From NCBI RefSeq assembly GCF_003416895.1, contig NZ_QVIO01000001.1:1612001-1676000 (forward strand): a DNA stretch of 64,000 nt. Reading direction: 5' to 3'. The DNA is from Duganella sp. BJB476. GTDB taxonomy: Bacteria; Pseudomonadota; Gammaproteobacteria; Burkholderiales; Burkholderiaceae_D. The notes beneath the pieces are model-generated. The model was not told where the DNA came from. It saw only the letters and a list, made by a program, of their open reading frames with translations, and made no database searches. The stretch's first letter is position 1. Each line of letters begins with the position of its first letter. This document shows positions 19,632 through 28,000 of the stretch, one piece after another. Position numbers and translations under genes: made by a program.

Positions 19632-19981
19632 AATACGAAAACCAGCTTGACGCGATCTTCACCGCCTTGGCCCACCCGGCCCGGCGGGCGATGTTGGCGC
19701 GTTTGTGCAAAGGCGAGGCCACGGTGGGCGAACTTGCCGAGCCGTTCGACATGTCGCAGCCGGCCATCACCAAGCACCTGAAGGTGCTGGAGCGGGCCAA
19801 GTTGATTAGTCGCGGCAAGAACGCCCAGTGGCGCCCCTGTCGTCTGGAACAGGCATCCTTGAATACGGCATCGGACTGGATAGAGGAGCAACGCAAGGTC
19901 TGGGAATCCCGCCTGGACCGCCTGGAAGGTTACCTGCATACATTGCAAATAGAACGAGGAGAAAGAGATGGCAACGAGTAA
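19625..19981 (+). CDS. ArsR-family winged-helix repressor
   Basis: 118 residues. The HTH is evident (ALAHPARRAMLARLCKGEATVGELAEPFDMSQPAITKHLKVLERAKLI). No CxC or other metal-site cysteines are seen, so this belongs to the non-metal subgroup that is typically paired with SRPBCC proteins. It overlaps the next gene by 14 bp, and its own start codon sits in a palindrome, which suggests autoregulation of the pair. Confidence 0.9.
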   Translation: MVKYENQLDAIFTALAHPARRAMLARLCKGEATVGELAEPFDMSQPAITKHLKVLERAKLISRGKNAQWRPCRLEQASLNTASDWIEEQRKVWESRLDRLEGYLHTLQIERGERDGNE

Positions 19982-20426
19982 CAGCGAACGCGAATTAGTC
20001 GTAGAGCGGGAAATACCGTTTCCCCGCGAATTGGTCTGGGAGGTCATGACCGAGACCAAGCATACCAACCAGTGGTGGGGCCCGGATGGCTTCCGCAACG
20101 AAGGCGTGACCATGGATTTCCGCGTCGGCGGCGCCTGGACCTTTGAGATGGTGGGGCCCGACGGCACCCGCTACCCCAACCACGCGGTATTCAAGGAAAT
20201 CACGCCGCCCTCCAGGATGGTCTACGACCAGGGCGACGGCGAGCGCGTCTGGTTCGAGGCCTGCGTCACCCTGCAGGAAACCGGCAAGGGAACGCTGGTC
20301 ACCATGCGTTCGCTGTTCCCCGACAAGGCATCGCGCGACGAGGTGGTCGAGAAATACGGCGCACTCGAGGGCGGCAAGCAGCACCTGGCGAATCTGGAAG
20401 CCTATCTCAGGCAAAACCTGGCTTGA
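19968..20426 (+). CDS. SRPBCC / AHSA1-like protein
   Basis: 152 residues with an activator-of-Hsp90 (AHSA1-like) SRPBCC fold: VEREIPFPRELVWEVMTETKHTNQWW at the start, FRVGGAWTFEMVGPDGTRYPNH in the middle and a closing long helix. These small proteins bind hydrophobic ligands in a helix-grip cavity. Co-translated with the ArsR repressor; the repressor-SRPBCC pair is a frequent genomic unit of unclear physiological role. Confidence 0.88.
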   Translation: MATSNSERELVVEREIPFPRELVWEVMTETKHTNQWWGPDGFRNEGVTMDFRVGGAWTFEMVGPDGTRYPNHAVFKEITPPSRMVYDQGDGERVWFEACVTLQETGKGTLVTMRSLFPDKASRDEVVEKYGALEGGKQHLANLEAYLRQNLA

Positions 20427-20450
20427 CTCACACGACTGGAGACTCTCGAT

Positions 20451-21110
20451 ATGTCACTCGCACTGTATGGACATCCATTTTCATCGTACACGCAGAAAGT
20501 GCTGATTGCGCTCTACGAAAATGACACTCCGTTTGAATTCCGCAGCATCGGGCCGGATACGCCGCAGCACACGGCCGAATGGCAACGGCGCTGGCCGCTG
20601 CGCAAATTTCCGCTGCTGGTGGATGGCGAGCGCAACGTCGCCGAGACCAGCATCATCATCGAGCACCTGCAACTCAGCCATCCTGGGCCGGTGCGCCTGC
20701 TCCCCATGGATGCGGCGGCCGCGCTGGAAACCCGTTTTCTCGACCGTTTTTTCGACCTGCATGTAATGAGCCCCGTGCAACACGCGGTGGGCGAAGCAAT
20801 GTCAGGCGTAGAGGCGAAGAAGGAGGAAGGGCTGGCCTACGCGGCGGGCAAGCTGGACGCAGCGTATGCGTGGCTGGAAGGCCATCTCGCGGACCGGACT
20901 TGGGCCGCAGGTGCGGATTTCACGATGGCCGACTGTGCCGCAGCGCCGGCGCTGTTCTACGCGGACTGGACGGTTCAGATTGCCGAGCGATTTCCGCTGC
21001 TGCGGGCTTACCGTGCGCGCTTGCTTGCGCGCCCCTCGTTCGCCCGCGCGGTGGAAGAGGCGCGATGGTTCCGTCCCTACTTTCCACTGGGTGCGCCGGA
21101 CCGCGACTGA
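20451..21110 (+). CDS. Glutathione S-transferase family protein
   Basis: 219 residues. The N-terminal thioredoxin-like domain (LALYGHPFSSYTQKVLIALYEN) has a Ser-rich catalytic region and the cis-Pro/ES-type motif (RKFPLLVDGERNVAETSIIIEHL). The alpha-helical C-terminal domain contains WAAGADFTMADCAAAPALFYAD, the usual N-capping GxxxTxAD element. It lies 24 bp after the SRPBCC gene and is probably the third gene of that operon. Likely cytosolic detoxification; substrate unknown. Confidence 0.88.
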   Translation: MSLALYGHPFSSYTQKVLIALYENDTPFEFRSIGPDTPQHTAEWQRRWPLRKFPLLVDGERNVAETSIIIEHLQLSHPGPVRLLPMDAAAALETRFLDRFFDLHVMSPVQHAVGEAMSGVEAKKEEGLAYAAGKLDAAYAWLEGHLADRTWAAGADFTMADCAAAPALFYADWTVQIAERFPLLRAYRARLLARPSFARAVEEARWFRPYFPLGAPDRD

Positions 21111-21122
21111 CGTCGGCAACTA

Positions 21123-21323
21123 TCAGCGGCCAGGCGAGCCGCGCAGGATGCGCGCCGGCAGCATGACCACGGCGCGCAGCAGTTCGAACACACCTTCAAC
21201 GCCGATGCCGATCAGGCGGAACGGCAAGGTGATCAGCCAGAACAGCGGATACAGCACCAGCGCCAGCAGGGCCAGCGGCCAGCACAGGAACAGCAAAACC
21301 AGCCACAGCAGAAATCCGAACAT
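21123..21323 (-). CDS. Small hydrophobic membrane protein
   Basis: 66 residues starting MFGFLLWLVLLFLCWPLALL, with one long or two closely spaced membrane helices and a basic C-terminus (RAVVMLPARILRGSPGR). The start was chosen at the ATG preceded by GGGAG; the longer open frame upstream looks non-coding. Convergent with the GST gene. No family recognised. Confidence 0.65.
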   Translation of the reverse strand: MFGFLLWLVLLFLCWPLALLALVLYPLFWLITLPFRLIGIGVEGVFELLRAVVMLPARILRGSPGR

Positions 21324-21454
21324 GAGATGCTCCCGATCCAGTTGATGCGTTGTCAATGCTGTCACTGTAGTGCGGCGCTCCCCTGCGGGCAATTGGCATG
21401 CGACCAACGGCAGAAAACCGCGATCAATCGCGCGAAACAGGGAATGAATGGGGA

Positions 21455-21703
21455 TTATTGACCGACGCAGATGATCTTGGTGACGTACTCGTGGGCGTTC
21501 GGTTTCTTCTTGGCAGCCCATTCGATCGCCTGGTTGGCTTGTTCGATGGTCAATATCGAGGCTTTTTCCTTCGATTTGATGAAGGAAACGCCTTCAAACG
21601 CGCCGTCCTTGCTGCGCATGACTTTGGCAAATACGGGTGGTTTCTGGTCGCCGTCGGCGATCTTGTTCTGCTGGATGAGGTAGCGTTGGTCGTTCTGTTC
21701 CAT
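21455..21703 (-). CDS. Small hypothetical protein
   Basis: 82 residues (MEQNDQRYLIQQNKIADGDQ...). Soluble, Lys/Gln-rich, without signal peptide or membrane segment; a short C-terminal stretch reads EYVTKIICVG. No family recognised. Composition and the clean ATG support coding. It lies 59 bp downstream of the methyltransferase gene on the same strand and could share its transcript. Confidence 0.6.
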   Translation of the reverse strand: MEQNDQRYLIQQNKIADGDQKPPVFAKVMRSKDGAFEGVSFIKSKEKASILTIEQANQAIEWAAKKKPNAHEYVTKIICVGQ

Positions 21704-21762
21704 ATATTTCTTTCTGCAAAAGACGAAATATACGCTTCAGAACGACCCGCGTGAAGAGCTTT

Positions 21763-22686
21763 TTAAGCGTAGGCCGGCACGTAGCTGCCCGGTTGCAGCG
21801 CCGCTTCGTACAGGATTTCAGCGCGCAGCGAGGCTTGCAGCGACGGAATCGAGCCACCGGCGCGGTACTGGAAACTCACTTGCAGCACATCGCCTTCGCG
21901 CGCCTTGACCGGGCTGGCCAGCGGCAGCGTCATGTAGTGGTTGAGCCAGTCGATGGTGGTCGAGCGCTCGGACACCACGGCCAGGATGTTCTTGGTGACG
22001 AAACGCATGGCGTTGATCTCGCCGCTGCGCTCGACCACGAACTTGCCCTGCCACGCGTAGGTCAGGTCATTCGGCTGGTTGAAGTCGATGATGCTGTACA
22101 CGGCAGGCTGCGCCACTTCCACGGTGCCCGGATAAATCACATTGGTTTCCTGGAATTGCACGATGGGCGCGTAAAAGCCTTCGAAATCGTATTCCTGCTG
22201 CAGGGGCTGCACCGCCATGATGACCGCTTCCGGCAGGAACACCGGCAGCGGGCCACCGAAGCGCTCGGTATAGCGGCGCTTGAACGATTCGATCACCTCC
22301 ACCTGCTTCTCGCGCAGCATGCCGACGTGGATCATCTCGCAGATGACGACATCGACCGGCTCCGGCGGCAGGTATTCAAAGGCGTCGGCATGGACCACTT
22401 CGACCTTTTCGCCGTTAGGATTGAGCGCCAGCATCTTGCGCGCCTCCTTGACCATGTCGGGATTGAATTCGACGCAATACACCTTGTCCGCCTTGGCCGC
22501 CGCGAACCACGACAGCACGCCCGTGCCGCCACCAAGCTCCAAGACCTTGGCGCCCGGCTTGACCGCGTAGTCGATGGCCGATTTGAAGCCGTGCATACGG
22601 TTTTGATCCATCAGCATATTGTGATGGTAGTGGACTGGAATGAATTGCCCCAGATAGCAGCTTTCAATCTCGCGTTCGTTCAGCAT
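21763..22686 (-). CDS. Bacterial PRMT-like SAM-dependent methyltransferase
   Basis: 307 residues. The Rossmann SAM site is VLELGGGTGVLS (motif I, 48-59) with acidic Glu73 after beta2. The order and spacing resemble eukaryotic protein arginine methyltransferases: an N-terminal HYHHNMLMDQNRMHGFKSAI helix, Glu117 and Glu126 separated by 9 residues (CEMIHVGMLREK), as in the PRMT double-E loop, a C-terminal beta-barrel, and TIDW (244-247) near the place of the THW loop. Activity on arginine is inference; a small-molecule methyltransferase is the alternative. It stands after the ankyrin gene but a hairpin terminator separates them. Confidence 0.72.
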   Translation of the reverse strand: MLNEREIESCYLGQFIPVHYHHNMLMDQNRMHGFKSAIDYAVKPGAKVLELGGGTGVLSWFAAAKADKVYCVEFNPDMVKEARKMLALNPNGEKVEVVHADAFEYLPPEPVDVVICEMIHVGMLREKQVEVIESFKRRYTERFGGPLPVFLPEAVIMAVQPLQQEYDFEGFYAPIVQFQETNVIYPGTVEVAQPAVYSIIDFNQPNDLTYAWQGKFVVERSGEINAMRFVTKNILAVVSERSTTIDWLNHYMTLPLASPVKAREGDVLQVSFQYRAGGSIPSLQASLRAEILYEAALQPGSYVPAYA

Positions 22687-22781
22687 GGATATCCTTGGTT
22701 AATGCGCATTGTGTCTGGAGGCAATGCACTGGATCCATTATCGTTAACAATCTTGACGAACCAAACCCGGAGATAAGCGCC

Positions 22782-22801
22782 AAAAGCCCGCCAATTCGGG
22801 C
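22782..22801 (-). terminator. Terminator after the ankyrin gene
   Basis: Read on the minus strand: GCCCG-AATTGG-CGGGC followed by TTTT, 21 bp after the ankyrin stop codon. A five-pair stem, so of moderate strength. Confidence 0.6.
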
Positions 22802-22821
22802 CTTGTCAATTCGGCACGCCC

Positions 22822-23493
22822 TTAGCGCTGGGCCTTCGCGGCCAGGTGGGCATTGATGGTTTTGGCGATCCATGGCTTGTCCGCGTGGGTCGCGAACTCG
22901 GCGGCGGTCTGGTGGAAGCCGCCATCTTTCAGGGTCGCGTCGGCGCCCTGCTCCAGCAACAGTTCCACGACTTTCTCCTGACCCTCGCGGGCGGCGATCA
23001 TCAGCGGCGTCATGCCGGATGGCGATTCGGCGTCGATGTAGGCGTGGTGTTCCAGCAGGATGCTGGTGATGTCGGTGCTGCCGGCCGCTGCCGCGTAGTG
23101 CAAGGCGGCCCAACCCTTCTGGTTCACCTGAGCGCCGCGCTTGAGCATGTCCAATACGGTCGCCTTGTTTTGACGGAAGGCCGCCATCATCAGCGCGGTA
23201 TTGCCGTTGGGCGCCTTCGCTTCCAGGTCGATGGTTGGTTGATCCATCAGCAAGGTGGCGACACGGTAGGCCTCGTAACGCATCGCGACGATCAGCGCGG
23301 TTTCACCGCCGGGCTCGCGCAGATTGGGGCTCAGTCCGCGTTCCAGCAATTTTTTAACGCCGGAGACGTTGTCCAACTGGGCGGCGCGGAACAGGTCGAC
23401 TTCATCCTCGGTCTGCTCGGCTGCCAGCAGCGGCATCGTCAGGGTGGCGGCCAAGGTGGCCAACAGCAAGCGGCGTTTGGATAGATTCAGCAT
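22822..23493 (-). CDS. Exported ankyrin-repeat protein
   Basis: 223 residues. A signal peptide (RRLLLATLAATLTMPLLAAEQ) is followed by about five ankyrin repeats, for example GNTALMMAAFRQNKATVLDM, GWAALHYAAAAGSTDITSIL and GMTPLMIAAREGQEKVVELL. It is probably periplasmic and mediates protein contacts. The gene directly follows tatD on the same strand (7 bp gap), which is a recurrent order in Oxalobacteraceae-type genomes by my recollection. Confidence 0.85.
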   Translation of the reverse strand: MLNLSKRRLLLATLAATLTMPLLAAEQTEDEVDLFRAAQLDNVSGVKKLLERGLSPNLREPGGETALIVAMRYEAYRVATLLMDQPTIDLEAKAPNGNTALMMAAFRQNKATVLDMLKRGAQVNQKGWAALHYAAAAGSTDITSILLEHHAYIDAESPSGMTPLMIAAREGQEKVVELLLEQGADATLKDGGFHQTAAEFATHADKPWIAKTINAHLAAKAQR

Positions 23494-23500
23494 TAAAAGA

Positions 23501-24280
23501 TTACGCTACAACGTTGAATAGTTTGAAGAAATTGGCAGTCGTCTGTTCGGCGACCTGTTCCAGCGGCACGCCCTTGAGCTTGGCGATGTACTCGCCGACA
23601 TGGGCCACGAAACCCGGCTCATTCATCTTGCCGCGATGCGGCATAGGTGCAAGGTAAGGCGAATCGGTCTCGATCAGGATGCGTTCCAGCGGCACTTCCA
23701 GCGCCACCGCCTGCAGATCCTTGGCGCTCTTGAAGGTCACGATGCCGGAGAAGGAGATGTAGAAGCCCATCTCGATCGCCGCGCGCGCCACTTCCAGCGA
23801 CTCGGTAAAGCAGTGCATGACGCCGGCCACGCCGCCCGCCTCCGTGCCTGCGCCCTCTTCGCGCATGATGCGTATGGTGTCCTCGCTGGCGTTGCGGGTG
23901 TGAATAATCAAAGGCTTGCGCGTGATTCTTGAAGCTTTGATGTGGGTACGGAAGCGCTCGCGCTGCCATTCCAGGTCGCCTTGCAGACGGAAGTAGTCCA
24001 GCCCGGTCTCGCCGATGGCGATGATCTTCGGATCGTTGGACAGCTCCACCAGTTGTTCGACGGTCGGTTCAGGCGTGTCCTCATAATCCGGGTGCACGCC
24101 AACCGAGGCGTAGATGTGCGGATACTCGTGGGCCAGCGCCAGCACTTGTGGGAAATCCGGCAAGTCGACCGACACGCACAGCGCATGGGTGACTTTGTTG
24201 TCGGCCATTTTGGCCAGGATCTCGGGCATGCGAGCAGCCAGCTCGGGGAAATTGATGTGGCAATGGGAATCGATAAACAT
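23501..24280 (-). CDS. tatD: TatD-family metal-dependent deoxyribonuclease
   Basis: 259 residues starting MFIDSHCHINFPEL with the HxH metal site at the first strand. Other landmarks are AIGETGLDYFR (Glu ligand), PLIIHTRNA (His), GVMHCFTES (His) and ILIETDSPYLAP (Asp). A TIM-barrel 3'-5' exonuclease or quality-control nuclease. The start is the ATG just before the motif; 16 codons upstream are not conserved-looking. Normally adjacent to pilZ in the holB cluster; here two unrelated genes intervene. Confidence 0.93.
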   Translation of the reverse strand: MFIDSHCHINFPELAARMPEILAKMADNKVTHALCVSVDLPDFPQVLALAHEYPHIYASVGVHPDYEDTPEPTVEQLVELSNDPKIIAIGETGLDYFRLQGDLEWQRERFRTHIKASRITRKPLIIHTRNASEDTIRIMREEGAGTEAGGVAGVMHCFTESLEVARAAIEMGFYISFSGIVTFKSAKDLQAVALEVPLERILIETDSPYLAPMPHRGKMNEPGFVAHVGEYIAKLKGVPLEQVAEQTTANFFKLFNVVA

Positions 24281-24348
24281 GCCGTGATTGTAACCTAAGC
24301 ACGCCTGGCCTAGAATCGGCGTTCCCATTCACTTCCGGAGTTTGCCTG

Positions 24349-25356
24349 ATGTTCAGCCGCCTTCCGCCTGCCCTCGCACTTGCACTGCCGCTGGCCGCCA
24401 GCGCCGCCGATGCGCCGCCCCAGCAGTTTGCCGACCTCGGCGACGTCCGGCTCGAAAGCGGCGCCGTCATCAAGGATTGCAAGCTGGGCTACCGCACCGT
24501 CGGCACGCTGAACACGGCGCGCTCCAACGCCGTCGTCTTCCTGCCGTGGCACACCGGCAAGAGCAGCGAGGCGGTATCGCTGCTGGGCCCCAAGGGACTG
24601 TTCAACACCACCGGGCACTATGTGATCGTCATCGACGCGATCGGCAATGGCGTGGCTTGCTCGCCATCCAACAGCGCGACGCAGCACGGTACGGCCTTCC
24701 CGGCCTTCAATGTGCGGGACATGGTCGAGTCGGAATATCGGCTGCTGAGCGAGAAGCTGGGCCTCAAGCACGTCCACGCCATCGTCGGCTATTCGATGGG
24801 TGCGACGCAGGCCTTCCAGTGGATGGTCAGCCACCCCGGCTACATGGACGTGGCCGTGCCGATCGCCGGCACGCCGCGCCAGACCAGCTACGACCTGCTG
24901 TTCTGGCGCACCGAGGAAGCGGCCATGCTGGCCGACCCGGAATACGCCAACGGCGATTACAAGCAAAACCCCAAGCTGCCGCTGTATCACCAGATCTTTT
25001 CGCTGAATTTCGACACGCCGGCCTACCGCGCGGCCAAGACCAAGCCGGCCGAAGTGGATAAATTCATCGCGGAGACGGTCGCGGATGACCCGGACGCGGC
25101 CGATGCCAACGACACGCGCTGGCAAATGCGCGCCTTCCTGACGCAGGATATCGGCGACGATGCCGCCAAGAAGGTCAAAGCACGGGTCCACATCATCAAC
25201 CCGCGCCAGGACTTGATCGTCAATCCGGCGCCGGCGCTGGCGTTCGCGCACCAGATCCGGGCAACGACCACGGTGCTGCAAGGCGATTGCGGCCACTCGG
25301 CGGTGGTCTGCGCAAGCGACCAGATCCGCGCGGCGGTGGACCGCGCGCTCAAATAA
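24349..25356 (+). CDS. Exported alpha/beta hydrolase of the MetX-like family
   Basis: 335 residues. A signal peptide (LPPALALALPLAASAADAPP) is followed by a homoserine O-acetyltransferase-like alpha/beta hydrolase: DAIGNGVACSPSNSATQHG, nucleophile elbow GYSMGATQAF (Ser), Asp in NPRQDLIVNP and His in GDCGHSAV. Export argues against a role in methionine synthesis, so an esterase or acyltransferase acting in the periplasm is more likely. It is on the plus strand, inserted between tatD and the pilZ-holB cluster. Confidence 0.82.
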   Translation: MFSRLPPALALALPLAASAADAPPQQFADLGDVRLESGAVIKDCKLGYRTVGTLNTARSNAVVFLPWHTGKSSEAVSLLGPKGLFNTTGHYVIVIDAIGNGVACSPSNSATQHGTAFPAFNVRDMVESEYRLLSEKLGLKHVHAIVGYSMGATQAFQWMVSHPGYMDVAVPIAGTPRQTSYDLLFWRTEEAAMLADPEYANGDYKQNPKLPLYHQIFSLNFDTPAYRAAKTKPAEVDKFIAETVADDPDAADANDTRWQMRAFLTQDIGDDAAKKVKARVHIINPRQDLIVNPAPALAFAHQIRATTTVLQGDCGHSAVVCASDQIRAAVDRALK

Positions 25357-25359
25357 CGG

Positions 25360-25881
25360 TCAGCCGACGCGCTTGCCCAGGATAATCAGGTCGCGCTCGA
25401 CGCCGTCCAGATTGGCCACCTTGGGCAGGTTGGCCCAGGTCTCGAAACCGAATTTGGCGAACAGGCCCAGGCTGGGCTTGTTATGGCCGAAGATAAAGCC
25501 CAGCAAGGTGTGCACCTTGATCGCCGGCGCGTGAGCGATGGCCTGCGCGATGCAGTAGCCGCCCACGCCCTTGCCGCGCCAGGCCTCAGCCAGGTAGATC
25601 GAAATCTCCGACGTGCCCGAGTAGGCGGGACGGCCATAGAAATTCGAATACGACATCCAGCCCAGGATTTCCGGCTTGCTGGAGGTGTCGCCGGCCTGCT
25701 CGATGATCCACAGTGGGCGCTTCTCCGGCGTATGCTCGTGGAACCAGGCCAGGCGCGACTCCACCGACACCGGCTCGGTATCGGCCGTGACTTCGCGCGA
25801 GGCGATGGTGGTGTTGTAGATGGCGACGATGGTAGTCAAGTCGTCGAGCGTGGCGAGGCGATGGCGGAAAGCTGTGGTCAT
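25360..25881 (-). CDS. GNAT acetyltransferase (phosphinothricin-acetyltransferase-like)
   Basis: 173 residues. FRHRLATLDDLTTIVAIYNTTIASREVTADTEP and the acetyl-CoA loop VYLAEAWRGKGVGGYCIAQAI-like segment (ISIYLAEAWRGKGVGGYC) fit the Pat/YncA subgroup, which acetylates small amines or amino-acid analogues. It lies 19 bp downstream of the PilZ gene in the same direction and may be co-transcribed. Substrate unknown. Confidence 0.85.
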   Translation of the reverse strand: MTTAFRHRLATLDDLTTIVAIYNTTIASREVTADTEPVSVESRLAWFHEHTPEKRPLWIIEQAGDTSSKPEILGWMSYSNFYGRPAYSGTSEISIYLAEAWRGKGVGGYCIAQAIAHAPAIKVHTLLGFIFGHNKPSLGLFAKFGFETWANLPKVANLDGVERDLIILGKRVG

Positions 25882-25900
25882 GTCGAAAAACAGTGAGGGA

Positions 25901-26284
25901 TTAAAGCGTATGCGTGGCGCGCGAGGAACGCAGCGCCGCGCCGAGGATTTCTTCGATGCGCAGGCGGGCGCGCTGGCCGCTTTCGTCTTCCGGAAAGTGC
26001 ACGCCTATGCCCTGCGCCTTGTTGTTGTGCGCGCCGGGCGGCGTGATCCAGGCGACTTTGCCGGCGATCGGGTATTTGTTGACGTCGTCCATCAGCGCCA
26101 GGATCAGGTAGATCTCGTCGCCGATCTTGTAGGGCTTCTGGGTCGGCACGAACATGCCGCCGTTCTTCAGGAAAGGCATATAGGCCGCGTACAGCGCGGC
26201 CTTCTCCTTGATGGCCAGCGACAATACCGTCGGCCGTGCGACGGCAGGCACGGTGTTCGGGTCGAGAGGGCTGGCAGCAGACAT
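25901..26284 (-). CDS. pilZ: PilZ-domain protein (type IV pilus-associated)
   Basis: 127 residues starting MSAASPLDPN. The PilZ core is seen in YAAYMPFLKNGGMFVPTQKP, IGDEIYLILALMDDVNKYPIAGKVAWITP and QGIGVHF. The canonical RxxxR and D/NxSxxG c-di-GMP motifs are not evident, as in the founding PilZ protein that works in pilus assembly without binding c-di-GMP. Ribosome site AAAGGGA. It follows holB by 10 bp, as in many proteobacteria. Confidence 0.88.
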   Translation of the reverse strand: MSAASPLDPNTVPAVARPTVLSLAIKEKAALYAAYMPFLKNGGMFVPTQKPYKIGDEIYLILALMDDVNKYPIAGKVAWITPPGAHNNKAQGIGVHFPEDESGQRARLRIEEILGAALRSSRATHTL

Positions 26285-26294
26285 TAATTCCCTT

Positions 26295-27329
26295 TCAGGC
26301 GCAGCAGGCGGCGTAATCGAGCAACATATCCTCCAGGAACAGCTTGGGCGACAGCGGATGATCGGCCGTCGCGCGGCGCTCGTTGGCGCCCTTGATCGCG
26401 GCCAGCAACCGGCTGACGTGGATCTTGCCGGCCAGGCTGGCGAGTTCCTTCTGGTAACGCGGATAGTACCGGATGTTACCTGCCAGTTTGTAGGAAAACA
26501 CATCATAAAGCCAGCGCTGCAACCATGAAACTTGTGCACTCAGCGGCACTTTTTGCAGTTTGTCGGCAACTTTCAACGCGCCTTCCACGCTGGGGTGGGC
26601 CAGCAGTTGCAGCAACACTTCCAGATCGTCACGATTGCCGACTTCGGCCTGCGCCATGGCCGCCAGCGGCGCGCCGCCCTGCTCGCGCAGCCAGCTGTCG
26701 GCGTCGGCCACGCCTTGCGACTTCAGCCAGGCCAGCGCTTCGGCGTGGCTCGGCATCGGCAGCGCGAACTTGCGGCAGCGCGACAGGATGGTCGGCAGCA
26801 ACCGGTCCAGGCTGTTGGAGGCCAACAGGAACACCGTGCCCGGAGGCGGTTCCTCCAGCGTCTTCAGCAGCGCGTTGGAGGCCGGCATGTTCAGCGCTTC
26901 GGCCGGATACAGCACCACCACCCGCAGCCCCTGGCGGTGGGTGGAAATGTTCATGAAGTCCGCCAGATTGCGGATCTGCTCGATCTTGATCTCTTTGGAC
27001 GGCGCCTTGGTCGACTTGGCGGTCTTCTTGGCTTCGCCTTCACCCTCCTCGCCCTCGGCGGCGGGTTCGTCTTCCAGCGCCTCCGGCCGCACGCGGCGGT
27101 AATCCGGGTGGTTTTGCTGGGAGAACCAGCCGCAGGACGCGCATTGGCCGCAGGCATGGCCGTCCGGCAACACTGCCTCGCACAGCAAGCCCTGGGCGAA
27201 GCGTTCGATGAAGTCGGATTTGCCTATCCCGGCGGCGCCATGAAACAGGATGGCGTGCGGCATGCGCTGGCGCAGCAGTTGCAGCTGCTGCCAGGACGCT
27301 TCCTGCCACGGATATATGGAATTACTCAT
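26295..27329 (-). CDS. holB: DNA polymerase III delta' subunit
   Basis: 344 residues of the clamp-loader AAA+ fold: PHAILFHGAAGIGKSDFIERFAQGLLCE (P-loop), zinc module cysteines around CGQCASC, VVLYPAEALNMPASNALLKTLEEPP (Walker B/sensor region) and SRCRKF. Residues about 85-105 are an acidic/lysine-rich insert (AEGEEGEGEAKKTAKSTK), longer than usual. It takes part in loading the beta clamp at replication forks. Part of mltG-tmk-holB-pilZ. Confidence 0.95.
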   Translation of the reverse strand: MSNSIYPWQEASWQQLQLLRQRMPHAILFHGAAGIGKSDFIERFAQGLLCEAVLPDGHACGQCASCGWFSQQNHPDYRRVRPEALEDEPAAEGEEGEGEAKKTAKSTKAPSKEIKIEQIRNLADFMNISTHRQGLRVVVLYPAEALNMPASNALLKTLEEPPPGTVFLLASNSLDRLLPTILSRCRKFALPMPSHAEALAWLKSQGVADADSWLREQGGAPLAAMAQAEVGNRDDLEVLLQLLAHPSVEGALKVADKLQKVPLSAQVSWLQRWLYDVFSYKLAGNIRYYPRYQKELASLAGKIHVSRLLAAIKGANERRATADHPLSPKLFLEDMLLDYAACCA

Positions 27330-27371
27330 TGTTTGGTATTCTGTTTTAAAACAAGCGCTTATGCAATACTT

Positions 27372-27995
27372 TTAAAGTGCAAGCATTTCATCGAGGATGG
27401 CGGCGATCTGGACCTGGATGTCCGCAATGGACTGGGTCGAGTCGATCACGCGGAAACGGCCGGCGAACTGGGTGGCGCGGCGCAGGTACTCGTTGCGGGT
27501 GGAGGCGAAGAAATCGGCCTTTTCCTGCTCGAACTTGTCCAGCGAGCGGGTGGCGTCCAGCCGCGCCCGCGCCACTTCCAGCGGCACGTCGAACAGCAGC
27601 GTCAGGTCTGGTTGCAGGTGCGGATGCACCCATTGCTCCAGCGCTTCCAGCTTGGCCAGGTCCATGCCACGGCCGCCACCCTGGTAGGCGAAGCTGGCGT
27701 CGGTGAAACGGTCGGAAATGGCCCAGGCGCCGCGATGCAGCGCCGGCTCGATCACTTGCGCGATGTGCTCGCGGCGGCTGGCGAACATCAGCAACGCTTC
27801 GGTTTCCAGGTGCATTTTTTCATGCAGCACCAGCTCGCGCAGCTTCTCGCCCAGCGGCGTGCCGCCCGGCTCGCGCGAACTGACCAGGTCGACGCCGCGC
27901 GCCTTCAGATAGTCGCCGACGAAGGCTATGTGGGTCGATTTTCCGGCGCCGTCTATGCCTTCGAACGTAATGAATTTACCGCGGTGTTGAGTCAT
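27372..27995 (-). CDS. tmk: Thymidylate kinase
   Basis: 207 residues. The P-loop is [12 protein letters not shown], the DR(Y/F) region is [18 protein letters not shown] and the LID region contains [15 protein letters not shown]. It phosphorylates dTMP to dTDP. It sits 5 bp after mltG and 42 bp before holB in a conserved replication/cell-wall cluster. Confidence 0.96.
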   Translation of the reverse strand: MTQHRGKFITFEGIDGAGKSTHIAFVGDYLKARGVDLVSSREPGGTPLGEKLRELVLHEKMHLETEALLMFASRREHIAQVIEPALHRGAWAISDRFTDASFAYQGGGRGMDLAKLEALEQWVHPHLQPDLTLLFDVPLEVARARLDATRSLDKFEQEKADFFASTRNEYLRRATQFAGRFRVIDSTQSIADIQVQIAAILDEMLAL

Positions 27996-28000
27996 AAAAC

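Noticed and set aside
22640..22760. Possible small gene between the ankyrin and methyltransferase genes
   Set aside because: Only overlapping low-quality frames; the gap is explained by a terminator and promoter.
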